This document shows positions 7,524 through 14,678 of a DNA stretch of 15,943 nucleotides, piece by piece; position 1 is the stretch's first letter; every line of letters starts with the position of its first letter. The DNA comes from an uncultured Oscillospiraceae bacterium (GTDB lineage Bacteria; Bacillota; Clostridia; Oscillospirales; Oscillospiraceae): the NCBI GenBank assembly GCA_934668295.1, contig CAKUND010000031.1, positions 1-15,943 of the forward strand, given 5' to 3'. Made by a program: the position numbers and the translations under genes. Below the pieces are notes generated by a model. It did no database searches and had not been told where the DNA came from. It worked only from the letters and a program-made list of their open reading frames with translations.

Positions 7524-8690
7524 ATGGCAAATATTCTGGATTATCTGGACTGGCGCGGCGATCTGACGCTGGCGGAGCGCGGGTTCAACGAGGTCGACAA
7601 TCTGCTGATGGCGGAGCTGTGCTTTCTGGACTTTTCCGATATCGTGCCGGAAGGCTTTGACGCGCCCGCCCCGCTGCCGGAGGCCATGCAGCGGTATGAC
7701 GCGGCGCGGCCGCAGGAGACGATGGGCGTGTTGGTGCCCGGCCAGATCCCGGAGCTCGGGCGCAAAATGGCGGCGAGCCGCCGCTTTTCCGAGCTGACGC
7801 TCTGCGGCTATGTCAGCCGCACCGACGAGCAGACGCAGACGCAGTTTTCCGCGCTGACGATCCTGCTGCCGGATAAGACGGCCTATGTCGCCTTCCGGGG
7901 CACCGACGACACCATCGTCGGCTGGAAGGAGGATTTCAATCTGGCGTTTTTGCCGGTCGTCCCGGCGCAGAGGATGGCAGCAGCGTATCTGACTGCGGCA
8001 GCAGCGGCGCTTCCGTCGCACCCGCTGCGCGTGGGCGGGCATTCCAAGGGCGGCAATCTCGCGGTCTACAGCGCGGTGTTCTGCGGCGAAGCCGTGCAGA
8101 ACCAGCTGATGCGCGTATACAATAACGACGGCCCCGGCTTCCGCACATCGCTGCTGGGATTGCCGGAGCACAAGCGCGTTGCGGACAGGATCACGACGAT
8201 CCTGCCGGAATCGTCCGTCGTCGGGATGCTGCTCGAGCATGAGGAGCGCTACGAGGTCGTGCGCAGCACGCAGAGCGGTCTGTGGCAGCACGACGGCTTT
8301 TCGTGGCAGGTGCGCGGGGAGAAATTTGAGCATCTGCCGGATCTCACAGAGGGCGGCAAGCTCGTCGACGAGACGATCCGCACGTTTATCCTCTCCCTGA
8401 GTCCGGAGCAGCGTGTAGCCTTTACCGACGCGCTGTTCGACATCCTCACCTGCACCGACGCGGATACGCTGACCGATCTGAAGGAAGGCGGACTGAAGAC
8501 CGCGGCCGCCATGCTAAAAAAATACCGGACGCTGGACAAGCCCACGCGCCATGCGCTGGGCAGCACGCTGCGCCTGTTCATGGCGGCGGGCGCGAAAACG
8601 GCGGCGTCCGAGCTCAACCCCGTCGGTCTGCTCCTGCGCCATCTGCCGCTGCAGAAGCTGGCAGACGATCTGGATGTGGACGAGACGTAA
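7524..8690 (+). CDS. Mbeg1-like / DUF2974 alpha/beta-hydrolase-fold protein
   Basis: The family is widespread in gut Firmicutes and has a lipase-like fold, but no proven substrate that I know of. The 388-residue product has YVAFRGTDDTIVGWKEDF (121-138), the nucleophile elbow GGHSKGGN (171-178, S174 as nucleophile) and NNDGPGF (200-206), where D202 could be the triad acid. No signal peptide or membrane segment is visible, so it is predicted cytoplasmic. ATG at 7524 has GGAGG seven bases upstream; an ATG six bases earlier is too close to that site. The gene stands alone between nifS (divergent) and a non-coding region holding a structured RNA candidate that begins two bases after its stop codon. 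Confidence 0.85.
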   Translation: MANILDYLDWRGDLTLAERGFNEVDNLLMAELCFLDFSDIVPEGFDAPAPLPEAMQRYDAARPQETMGVLVPGQIPELGRKMAASRRFSELTLCGYVSRTDEQTQTQFSALTILLPDKTAYVAFRGTDDTIVGWKEDFNLAFLPVVPAQRMAAAYLTAAAAALPSHPLRVGGHSKGGNLAVYSAVFCGEAVQNQLMRVYNNDGPGFRTSLLGLPEHKRVADRITTILPESSVVGMLLEHEERYEVVRSTQSGLWQHDGFSWQVRGEKFEHLPDLTEGGKLVDETIRTFILSLSPEQRVAFTDALFDILTCTDADTLTDLKEGGLKTAAAMLKKYRTLDKPTRHALGSTLRLFMAAGAKTAASELNPVGLLLRHLPLQKLADDLDVDET

Positions 8691-8691
8691 A

Positions 8692-9016
8692 TAGCGTCAG
8701 TTGACAAGGGCACACATGCCCGCAGGGCGCACCGGCACGCCTTTCACGGCGTTATCGTCCTTGACAGGCGACAGCCTGGCCTCGGCCCAAAGGAACGGGC
8801 CTCGGCAGACCTGACGGTATGATGTCAGGCCCCTGCGTCCTCTGCCTTGCGAAAAACGCGCCGGAGTGCCCGGCGGGTCTTCGAGTTTTCCCGGAGCATG
8901 GACGGCAGCTGGCAAGGCAGACGAGGCAGATGGGCTATCGCCCATCAACGAGGATAACGCAGCCAGCTGCTGTTCAGGCCCGGGAAAACCATGTGTGCTC
9001 TTGTCAGCTGACGCTA
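8692..9016 (+). ncRNA. Candidate large structured RNA, unrecognised class
   Basis: No protein gene fits here. A 27-bp closing helix joins 8692-8718 to 8990-9016; its only two non-Watson-Crick pairs (8709/8999 and 8701/9007) are G-U in the + strand RNA but A-C mismatches in the - strand RNA, favouring a + strand product. Compatible inner helices: 8721-8727/8831-8837; 8737-8741/8748-8752; 8765-8769/8774-8778; 8784-8788/8797-8801; 8810-8815/8824-8829; 8859-8864/8870-8875; 8885-8894/8980-8989 (10 bp, stacked on the closing helix); 8905-8913/8962-8970 (9 bp); 8929-8935/8940-8946. A strong terminator begins 15 bases downstream. No promoter is obvious, so it may be processed from the DUF2974 transcript. 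I see no RNase P, tmRNA, SRP, 6S or riboswitch signature. A small mobile element with terminal inverted repeats is the main alternative, but no target duplication is seen. Confidence 0.6.
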
Positions 9017-9030
9017 CTTGCAGCAGACAG

Positions 9031-9081
9031 AAAACGGCTCCCCCTGCCGCGCACCGCGCGGCAGGGGGAGCCGTTTCTTTT
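9031..9081. terminator. Strong bidirectional terminator
   Basis: A perfect 21-bp stem pairs 9032-9052 with 9056-9076 around a three-base ACC loop. It is followed on the + strand by TTTCTTTTTGG and preceded by AAAAC, giving T residues on the - strand. It ends the RNA candidate or DUF2974 transcript on one side and the ABC exporter operon, whose last stop codon is at 9085, on the other. Confidence 0.9.
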
Positions 9082-9084
9082 TGG

Positions 9085-10902
9085 TTATTCCATCATGGAG
9101 CGGGTCTGCTCCTCGCGGTACTGGCGGGTGTAGAGCTGATAATACGCGCCCTTGGACTCCATCAAAGAGCGGTGCGTGCCGCTTTCGATGATCTTGCCGT
9201 CATGCACGACCAGGATCACGTCCGCGCGGCGGATGGTCGACAGGCGGTGCGCGATGATAAACGAGGTGCGGCCCGCCATGACCTTTTCGATGGCGTCCTG
9301 AATGAGACGCTCGGTCACGGTGTCGACGGAGCTGGTCGCCTCGTCGAGCACGAAAATGCGCGGGTCGGCCAGAAGCGCGCGGGCAAAGGACAAAAGCTGC
9401 TTTTCGCCCGTGGAGAGCGTGTTGCCGCCCTCACCGATGTCGGAGTTGTAGCCGTCCGGCAGGCGGGCGATGATCTGGTCGGCGGAGACGGCCTTCACAG
9501 CCGCTTCGATCTCGTCCATCGTCGCGTCGGGTCTGCCGTAGCGCAGATTTTCCAGGACTGTGCCGGAGAACAGATGCGGCGTCTGCAGCACGTAGCCGAT
9601 GTTCGAGTGCAGCCAGAGCTGGCTGCGCTCGCGCGCGTCGCGGCCGTCGATCAGGATGCGGCCCTGCGTCGGTTCAAAGAAGCGGCAGACGAGGTTGACC
9701 AGCGTGGATTTTCCCGCGCCCGTCTCGCCGACAATGGCGACGTTCGTGCCCTGCGGGACCTTCAGATTAAAGTGCTCCAGCACGTTTTCGCTGCCGTCGG
9801 GATAGCGGAAGGTAACGTCCTGAAATTCAATATCGCCGTAAAGCGGCTCCCAGTTTTCCTTTTTGGGATGGAACGCGTCGCCGTATTTTTCCGTGACCTC
9901 CGGCGTGTCGCTGACGTCGGATTCCGTTTCCAGAAGTCTTGTGACGCGCTCGACGTTGACCTGCACGTTGACGAGCGATGACATGACCTGCACGAGCCAC
10001 TGCACCGGCTCCATCATGCCCTGCGCGTAGTTCATGAACACGGACAGCGTACCGATCAAAATCACGCCGTCTCTTGTGAGGACGCCGCCGCGCCACAGGA
10101 CGATCGCCAGCGCAATGGATGCGGCGAAGGCCGTCGTAGACATAAAGATTCCCCGGAAGTGCATGGCGCGGACGCTCAGACGCTTCATTTCGCCGGTCAG
10201 CTCGTCGAATTCCTGCTCGACCTTGTCCTCGATGACCAGCGTTTTGGTCGTCTTCGCGCCGGTGATGCCCTCGTTGAACGCGCCGGTGATCTTCGAGTTC
10301 TGCTCGCGCACGCGCCGGTGGAAAAAGACGAGCTTTTTCTGGAAATACGTACCCGAGAGCACCAGCACCGGTACGATGACCATTACGCACAGCGCCAGCT
10401 TCCAGTTGAGCAGGAACATCATCACGATCGCCAGCAGCAGATACGCGATGTACCACACGCCCTCCATCAGACCCCAGGCCAGCGTGCTTGCGATGCGGTC
10501 CGTGTCGGACATGACGCGTGCGTGGGTATAGCCGACGCTGTTCTGGTTGAAATAGGAGAAGGACAGCGTCTGCAGATGGTTGAACGTCTCGCGTTTCAGA
10601 TCGCGGCCGATATAGAGCTCGGCCTTGCACGCGCCGTAGGCGGAAATGTAGTTCGTTGCGGTCTGGATGATCATGACCAGAATGTACAGCGCCAGCCAGC
10701 CGCCGACGCCCTGCATGGTCTTGTCCGCAATGAAGTGGTCGATGGCGTGCTGCTGGAACAGCGGGATAACTGCGTCCATGCCGCTGCCGATCGTACCGGC
10801 CACGACCATCCAGAAAAACAGCATTTTATAGGGCTTTAAATAGGGGGCCAGCTTCGGGATGCCGAAAAACGGCAAGCCCTTTCTTTCTTTTTCCTGCTTC
10901 AT
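9085..10902 (-). CDS. ABC exporter half-transporter, consensus-site subunit (TM288-like)
   Basis: This is the second half of a heterodimeric type IV ABC exporter of the multidrug/lipid type; the substrate cannot be told. The 605-residue protein has a six-helix membrane domain (about residues 27-310) and a C-terminal nucleotide-binding domain. Walker A GETGAGKST is at 392-400, Q-loop Q440, Walker B FVLDEATSSVD with catalytic E521, and H-loop H552. The signature motif is LSTGEKQ (496-502) rather than LSGGQ, which marks the half that contributes a poor signature to the degenerate site. ATG overlaps the TGA of the upstream subunit (ATGA) and has GGAGGAG before it, giving tight coupling and balanced subunit production. 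Confidence 0.93.
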   Translation of the reverse strand: MKQEKERKGLPFFGIPKLAPYLKPYKMLFFWMVVAGTIGSGMDAVIPLFQQHAIDHFIADKTMQGVGGWLALYILVMIIQTATNYISAYGACKAELYIGRDLKRETFNHLQTLSFSYFNQNSVGYTHARVMSDTDRIASTLAWGLMEGVWYIAYLLLAIVMMFLLNWKLALCVMVIVPVLVLSGTYFQKKLVFFHRRVREQNSKITGAFNEGITGAKTTKTLVIEDKVEQEFDELTGEMKRLSVRAMHFRGIFMSTTAFAASIALAIVLWRGGVLTRDGVILIGTLSVFMNYAQGMMEPVQWLVQVMSSLVNVQVNVERVTRLLETESDVSDTPEVTEKYGDAFHPKKENWEPLYGDIEFQDVTFRYPDGSENVLEHFNLKVPQGTNVAIVGETGAGKSTLVNLVCRFFEPTQGRILIDGRDARERSQLWLHSNIGYVLQTPHLFSGTVLENLRYGRPDATMDEIEAAVKAVSADQIIARLPDGYNSDIGEGGNTLSTGEKQLLSFARALLADPRIFVLDEATSSVDTVTERLIQDAIEKVMAGRTSFIIAHRLSTIRRADVILVVHDGKIIESGTHRSLMESKGAYYQLYTRQYREEQTRSMME

Positions 10903-12701
10903 GCCGGCTCCTCCTCTCCGATGGACATCTGCATGTCGTAGATCTGCCGGAACAGGCCGGGCTGCTGCAGCAGCTCCTGCGGCGTGCCGCGCTGGAGGAC
11001 CCTGCCGTGCTCCAGCACCAGAATGTTGTCGCAGTCCATAAGCGTCGTGATGCGGTGGGAGATGATGATCGTCGTCGTCCCGGCAAGATCACGGTTCAGC
11101 GCTTCGCGGATGTGCTCGTCCGTCTGCGTGTCAACGGCGGACAGCGAATCGTCGAAGACCATTACGGGCGTTTTTTTTGTAAGCATGCGCGCGATGGCTA
11201 CGCGCTGCTTCTGGCCGCCTGAGAGCGTCACGCCGCGCTCGCCGACCATGGTGTCATAGCCGTTTGCAAACTGCTCGATATCGGACGCGATGCAGGCCGT
11301 CGCGGCGGCGCTGCGCACCGTCTCACGATCCGCACCGCAGATGCCGATGTTTTCTTCAATGGTGCGCGAGAACAGAAACGGCTCCTGCAGCACGACGCCC
11401 ACGTGATCGCGCACCCACGCTGCGGGCATATCGGCAAGGTCCTCCCCGCCGACCGTCACACGGCCGGCCGACGGCGCGTAGAGCCTGCACAAAAGCAGCA
11501 GCAGACTGCTCTTGCCGGAGCCGGTGCCGCCCAGAATGCCGAAGCTCGACCCGGCGGGAATGGTGAAGGACACATCCGAAAGTACGTCCGGGCCTGCCGC
11601 ATAGCGGAACGAGACATGGTCAAAGACGATGTCGCCGTCCATGGGAAGCTTCTTCGCGTCCGGCTTGTCCTGCTCACAGGGGGCGTCCAGAATCTCACCG
11701 ATACGGGACACGGAGACGCCCGCCTTGCTCATTTCGGAGATCACGCGGCCCAGACGGCGTACGGGGGAAATGCTCATGGTGTTGTAGATGGCGAAGGAGA
11801 CGAACTCACCCTCGGTCATCTCGCCGCGCACGCACAGAATGCTGCCGATCAGCACGACGAGCATCGTCTGAATGCACGCTGTCGCGTCGCCGACGGCCCA
11901 GAAATCCGAAAGCATGCGGCACAGGCGCACCCAGAGCGTGGTATAGTCCTCGTTCTGCTTTTCAAAGCGCTGCCGCTCGTATTCCTCGCGGCCAAAGGCG
12001 CGCACGACGCGCACGCCCGTGAGGTTTTCCTGCGCAATGGTGGACAGCACGCCTTCCGATTCGTCGCAGGCGGTGTAGCGCTCACGGATGGAGTTGTGGA
12101 ACAGCAGGGAATAGACAATGATGATCGGGAACATGATCGCCGGCACGAGCGCCAGCTTCCAGTTCATGAGCGCCATGCACACGAGCGCAAACATGATCAT
12201 CGCCACGGCGCGGAACACGGAGACGAACTGCTCTTCAAAGAAGGTCTTGATGCGCTCGACGTCCGAGGTGCAGCGCTGGATGATATCGCCGGTGGGGTTC
12301 TGCATGTGCCATTTCCACGGCAGGTGCTGGATGTGGTGGTACAAAAGATCCCGGCTCGTCTTGACGAGCGTTTCCCCCGCCTTGGAGCTGTAAATGTTCA
12401 CACAGTAGCGCATGACGGCCGACAACAGGCCGAGCCCCGCCATAAAGGCCGCCGGGACCCACAGGTTCTGCCGCAGATACGCCGCGCCGCCAAGCGCTTC
12501 GACGATGGGCCGCGCCGCCGCGGACTTCACCGGGGCCTGGCCGATCAGAGAGTCGACGCTCACGCGGATGATCTGCGGAATGATCAGCTCGCAGAGCGTA
12601 AAGAGCAGGCTTGCGGCGATGCAGGCGGCAAAATACCGCCAGCTTCCGTGCAGCAGCCGCGCAAGCGTCCGCCCGTTGGAGCTTTTTTCCTTCTGGTTCA
12701 G
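10899..12701 (-). CDS. ABC exporter half-transporter, degenerate-site subunit (TM287-like)
   Basis: Partner of the following gene in a heterodimeric ABC exporter. Using a CTG start at 12701 the protein has 600 residues: a short N-terminus, six membrane helices, then a nucleotide-binding domain with Walker A GGTGSGKSS (391-399), canonical LSGGQKQR (493-500), Walker B VMVFDDSLSAVD and H-loop H549. The catalytic glutamate is replaced by aspartate (D518), as in TM287-type subunits with one non-hydrolysing site. The start is uncertain: the open frame runs upstream to a TTG at 12848, but that lies before a near-consensus promoter. Between promoter and first helix there is no in-frame ATG, GTG or TTG. 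CTG at 12701 has GAGG eight bases upstream and gives the expected N-terminal length. Confidence 0.88.
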   Translation of the reverse strand: MNQKEKSSNGRTLARLLHGSWRYFAACIAASLLFTLCELIIPQIIRVSVDSLIGQAPVKSAAARPIVEALGGAAYLRQNLWVPAAFMAGLGLLSAVMRYCVNIYSSKAGETLVKTSRDLLYHHIQHLPWKWHMQNPTGDIIQRCTSDVERIKTFFEEQFVSVFRAVAMIMFALVCMALMNWKLALVPAIMFPIIIVYSLLFHNSIRERYTACDESEGVLSTIAQENLTGVRVVRAFGREEYERQRFEKQNEDYTTLWVRLCRMLSDFWAVGDATACIQTMLVVLIGSILCVRGEMTEGEFVSFAIYNTMSISPVRRLGRVISEMSKAGVSVSRIGEILDAPCEQDKPDAKKLPMDGDIVFDHVSFRYAAGPDVLSDVSFTIPAGSSFGILGGTGSGKSSLLLLLCRLYAPSAGRVTVGGEDLADMPAAWVRDHVGVVLQEPFLFSRTIEENIGICGADRETVRSAAATACIASDIEQFANGYDTMVGERGVTLSGGQKQRVAIARMLTKKTPVMVFDDSLSAVDTQTDEHIREALNRDLAGTTTIIISHRITTLMDCDNILVLEHGRVLQRGTPQELLQQPGLFRQIYDMQMSIGEEEPA

Positions 12702-12757
12702 AGTTCTCGCCTCGCTTTCTTTCTCGCCCTCCCCGAACTGCAGGGAAGACAGGCCGA

Positions 12758-12786
12758 GGGCGGAATTGGGAACGCCAATTCCGCCC
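12758..12786 (-). repeat. Palindrome in the ABC operon leader
   Basis: GGGCGGAATTGG (12758-12769) and CCAATTCCGCCC (12775-12786) form a perfect 12-bp stem with a five-base loop. It lies in the predicted untranslated leader of the ABC exporter operon, between promoter and start. There is no T run after it on the - strand, so it is not a classic attenuator. Its GGGCGG...CCGCCC arms resemble the interspersed palindromes in the deoC-deoD gap. Confidence 0.7.
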
Positions 12787-12815
12787 TTGTGGCCGCGAAC
12801 AATATTTCTGGAATT

Positions 12816-12844
12816 ACTATACCGTACTTGTTCCGGAATGTCAA
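12816..12844 (-). promoter_or_regulatory. ABC exporter operon promoter
   Basis: On the - strand a perfect -35 TTGACA (12839-12844) and -10 TATAGT (12816-12821) are 17 bp apart, the best promoter in the window. It begins eight bases after the stop codon of the M3 peptidase gene. An imperfect dyad (GGAA and TTCC arms at 12810-12834) spans the -10 and spacer and could bind a repressor. Confidence 0.8.
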
Positions 12845-12851
12845 TCAAATC

Positions 12852-14555
12852 TTATGCGATGCCGGTCAGGTCATAGCTGTCAAGCCACGCCTTGGCTTCC
12901 TCGCACACGCCGCGCAGGCAGCTTTCCTCAAACGGGCTGTCCAGCTCCGCGTTTTTCAGAAGCTCTGTGAACACGCGGCTGCCGCCCTGCCGGGTGTAGG
13001 CCATGTAGTGCGCCCACGCGTCGGGCAGATCCTTCTGAATGCGTGCCCAGAACTGCAGCGCGACGGTCTGCGCGAGGCAGTAGTCGATGTAATAGAACGG
13101 GTTCACATAGATATGCAGCTGCCGCTGCCAGCCTTCGCCGTCGCCGTAGAAGGGGATCTCGCTGCCGAGCTTCATCCACGGCATATACACGCCCAAAAGC
13201 TCTTTCCACACCGCGTGGCGTTCCGCCGGGGTCATGTCCGGCTTTTCATAGACGATATGCTGGAAGTGGTCGACCATTGTGCCGTAGGGGATGAAGGTCA
13301 GCGCGCCGGCCAGATGGTTGTAGCGGAACTTGCGGGTGTCGTCTCCGAAGAAGCCCTCGGCCCACGGCCATGCGAAGAATTCCATGGACATGGAGTGCAC
13401 CTCGCAGCCCTCAAGACTCGGCCAGATCGTTTCGGTCGGGACGCGGTCGCGGTTGAGATACGCGGCAAAGGCGTGCCCCGCCTCATGCGTCACGACCTCG
13501 ACGTCGTGCTGCGTGCCGTTGAAGTTGGCGAAGATAAAGGGCACATGGTACTCGCCCAGGCTCGTGCAGTAGCCGCCTGCGCGCTTGCCGGGGGTGGAGA
13601 GCACGTCCAGAAGCTCGTTATCCAGCATCGTGTTGAAGAACTCGCCGGTCTCGGGGCTAAGCGCCTCATAAAACCGCTTGCCCTGCGCGAGAATGTCGTC
13701 CGGGGTGCCGCAGGGCTTCGGGTTGCCGCTGCGGAAGGTGAGCGCGTTGTCGGCAAAGCTCATGGGATAGGTCTTGCCGAGACGCCTGGCCTGCGCTTCG
13801 TAGACGGACGCGGCCACGGGGACAACGTATTTGACGACGGCGGCGCGGAATTTTTCCACGTCCTGCTTCGTGTAGCAGTTGCGGCCCATGCGGTAATAAC
13901 CGAGCTCGGTATAGCCGTCGTAGCCCAGCTTGCGGCCCATCGCGTCGCGCAGCTTTACGAGCTTGTCGTAGATCTCGTCGAGCTCCGGCTGGTGCGCCTT
14001 GTACCAGCCGCCCTCCGCCTGCCACGCGGCCAGACGCCGCGCGTCGTCGGGGTCATTTTTGAACGGGGACAGCTGCGAGATGGTGTACGTGCCGCCCTCA
14101 AACTCGATCTGTGCGCTGGCGATCAGCTTCTGATAGTCCTGCACGAGCTGATTTTCCTGCTTCAGCTCCTCAACAATGGCGGGGGAGAAGGCCTTGCGCG
14201 CGATCTCGGCGTTGAGGAACATCAGATCGCCGTATTCCGCCGCGAACGCCTTGCGGAACGGGCTTTCCAGCATCGCCGCCGTCCAGGCGTCGTCATAGGC
14301 GCGCAGCTCCGGCCCGGCTTCGTTCCAGAACTGCTCCTCGGCGTCATAGAACGTGTCGCGGGTGTCGATGGAGTTGCGGACGCTCGAGAGCGTGGCGAGG
14401 GTATCGATGTGCGTCGAGAGCTTCTGCTGGGCAAGGAACGCCTCGCGCGCGGAGGCGTAGTCCGGCGCGGCCTTCAGCTGGTCGGTCAGCGACTGCAGCT
14501 GCTGCTTCAGCTCGTTCAGATCGGGCCGTGCGTACGGCATTTCAGAAAATTTCAT
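12852..14555 (-). CDS. M3 family oligoendopeptidase (PepF-like)
   Basis: Zinc metallopeptidase that cleaves short peptides in the cytoplasm. The 567-residue product has the HEAGH motif at 357-361 (two zinc histidines and the catalytic glutamate E358) and the third ligand region EGCEVHSMSMEFF, where E385 is the likely ligand. The C-terminal part has the family stretches YYIDYCLAQ and WARIQKD. No signal peptide is present. AAGGGAGA lies five bases before ATG, and a promoter is found just upstream. The ABC exporter operon follows on the same strand with its own promoter and no terminator between, so some readthrough is possible. The gene is divergent from an M32 carboxypeptidase, hinting at shared control of peptide breakdown. 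Confidence 0.93.
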   Translation of the reverse strand: MKFSEMPYARPDLNELKQQLQSLTDQLKAAPDYASAREAFLAQQKLSTHIDTLATLSSVRNSIDTRDTFYDAEEQFWNEAGPELRAYDDAWTAAMLESPFRKAFAAEYGDLMFLNAEIARKAFSPAIVEELKQENQLVQDYQKLIASAQIEFEGGTYTISQLSPFKNDPDDARRLAAWQAEGGWYKAHQPELDEIYDKLVKLRDAMGRKLGYDGYTELGYYRMGRNCYTKQDVEKFRAAVVKYVVPVAASVYEAQARRLGKTYPMSFADNALTFRSGNPKPCGTPDDILAQGKRFYEALSPETGEFFNTMLDNELLDVLSTPGKRAGGYCTSLGEYHVPFIFANFNGTQHDVEVVTHEAGHAFAAYLNRDRVPTETIWPSLEGCEVHSMSMEFFAWPWAEGFFGDDTRKFRYNHLAGALTFIPYGTMVDHFQHIVYEKPDMTPAERHAVWKELLGVYMPWMKLGSEIPFYGDGEGWQRQLHIYVNPFYYIDYCLAQTVALQFWARIQKDLPDAWAHYMAYTRQGGSRVFTELLKNAELDSPFEESCLRGVCEEAKAWLDSYDLTGIA

Positions 14556-14587
14556 GGAAATCTCCCTTCATTTTATATTCTGTTCGG

Positions 14588-14617
14588 ATTATAGCACAGT
14601 CTTCCCGTGTTTCGCAA
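14588..14617 (-). promoter_or_regulatory. M3 peptidase promoter
   Basis: On the - strand, -35 TTGCGA (14612-14617) and a perfect -10 TATAAT (14588-14593) are 18 bp apart, with TGC giving an extended -10. The -35 end lies ten bases from the -35 of the divergent M32 promoter. Confidence 0.75.
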
Positions 14618-14627
14618 TGCCCGTGTC

Positions 14628-14656
14628 TTGCACACACGGACAAATCGTGATACGAT
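14628..14656 (+). promoter_or_regulatory. M32 carboxypeptidase promoter
   Basis: TTGCAC (14628-14633) and TACGAT (14651-14656) are 17 bp apart, with TGA before the -10. The start codon follows 22 bp later. It is back-to-back with the M3 promoter. Confidence 0.65.
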
Positions 14657-14678
14657 GACAGAAAAGGAGGCTGAAGTT

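Noticed and set aside
8701..8766. TTGACA boxes at 8701 and 8761 as promoters for the RNA candidate
   Set aside because: No acceptable -10 element lies 16-18 bp downstream of either box.
8697..8948. 83-codon - strand frame and + strand frame starting at 8866 in the region after DUF2974
   Set aside because: No ribosome binding site or domain; the + frame runs on antisense into the ABC gene. The base-pairing pattern explains the region better than coding does.
8692..9016. Region read as a miniature inverted-repeat transposable element
   Set aside because: Terminal repeats are present, but the flanks show no target duplication, many internal helices exist, and the arm differences preserve G-U pairing on the terminator-bearing strand. 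Not fully excluded.
8692..9016. Region read as RNase P RNA, tmRNA, SRP RNA or cobalamin riboswitch
   Set aside because: The RNase P GAGGAAAGTCC core, a tmRNA tag frame and tRNA-like end, the SRP GGAAGGAAGCAGC loop and the B12 box were all looked for and not found.
11403..14594. 1063-codon + strand open frame opposite the ABC and M3 genes
   Set aside because: It is the antisense shadow of two well-supported genes in a GC-rich coding region; its translation has no recognisable domain and is rich in R, A, V and H as expected of such shadows.
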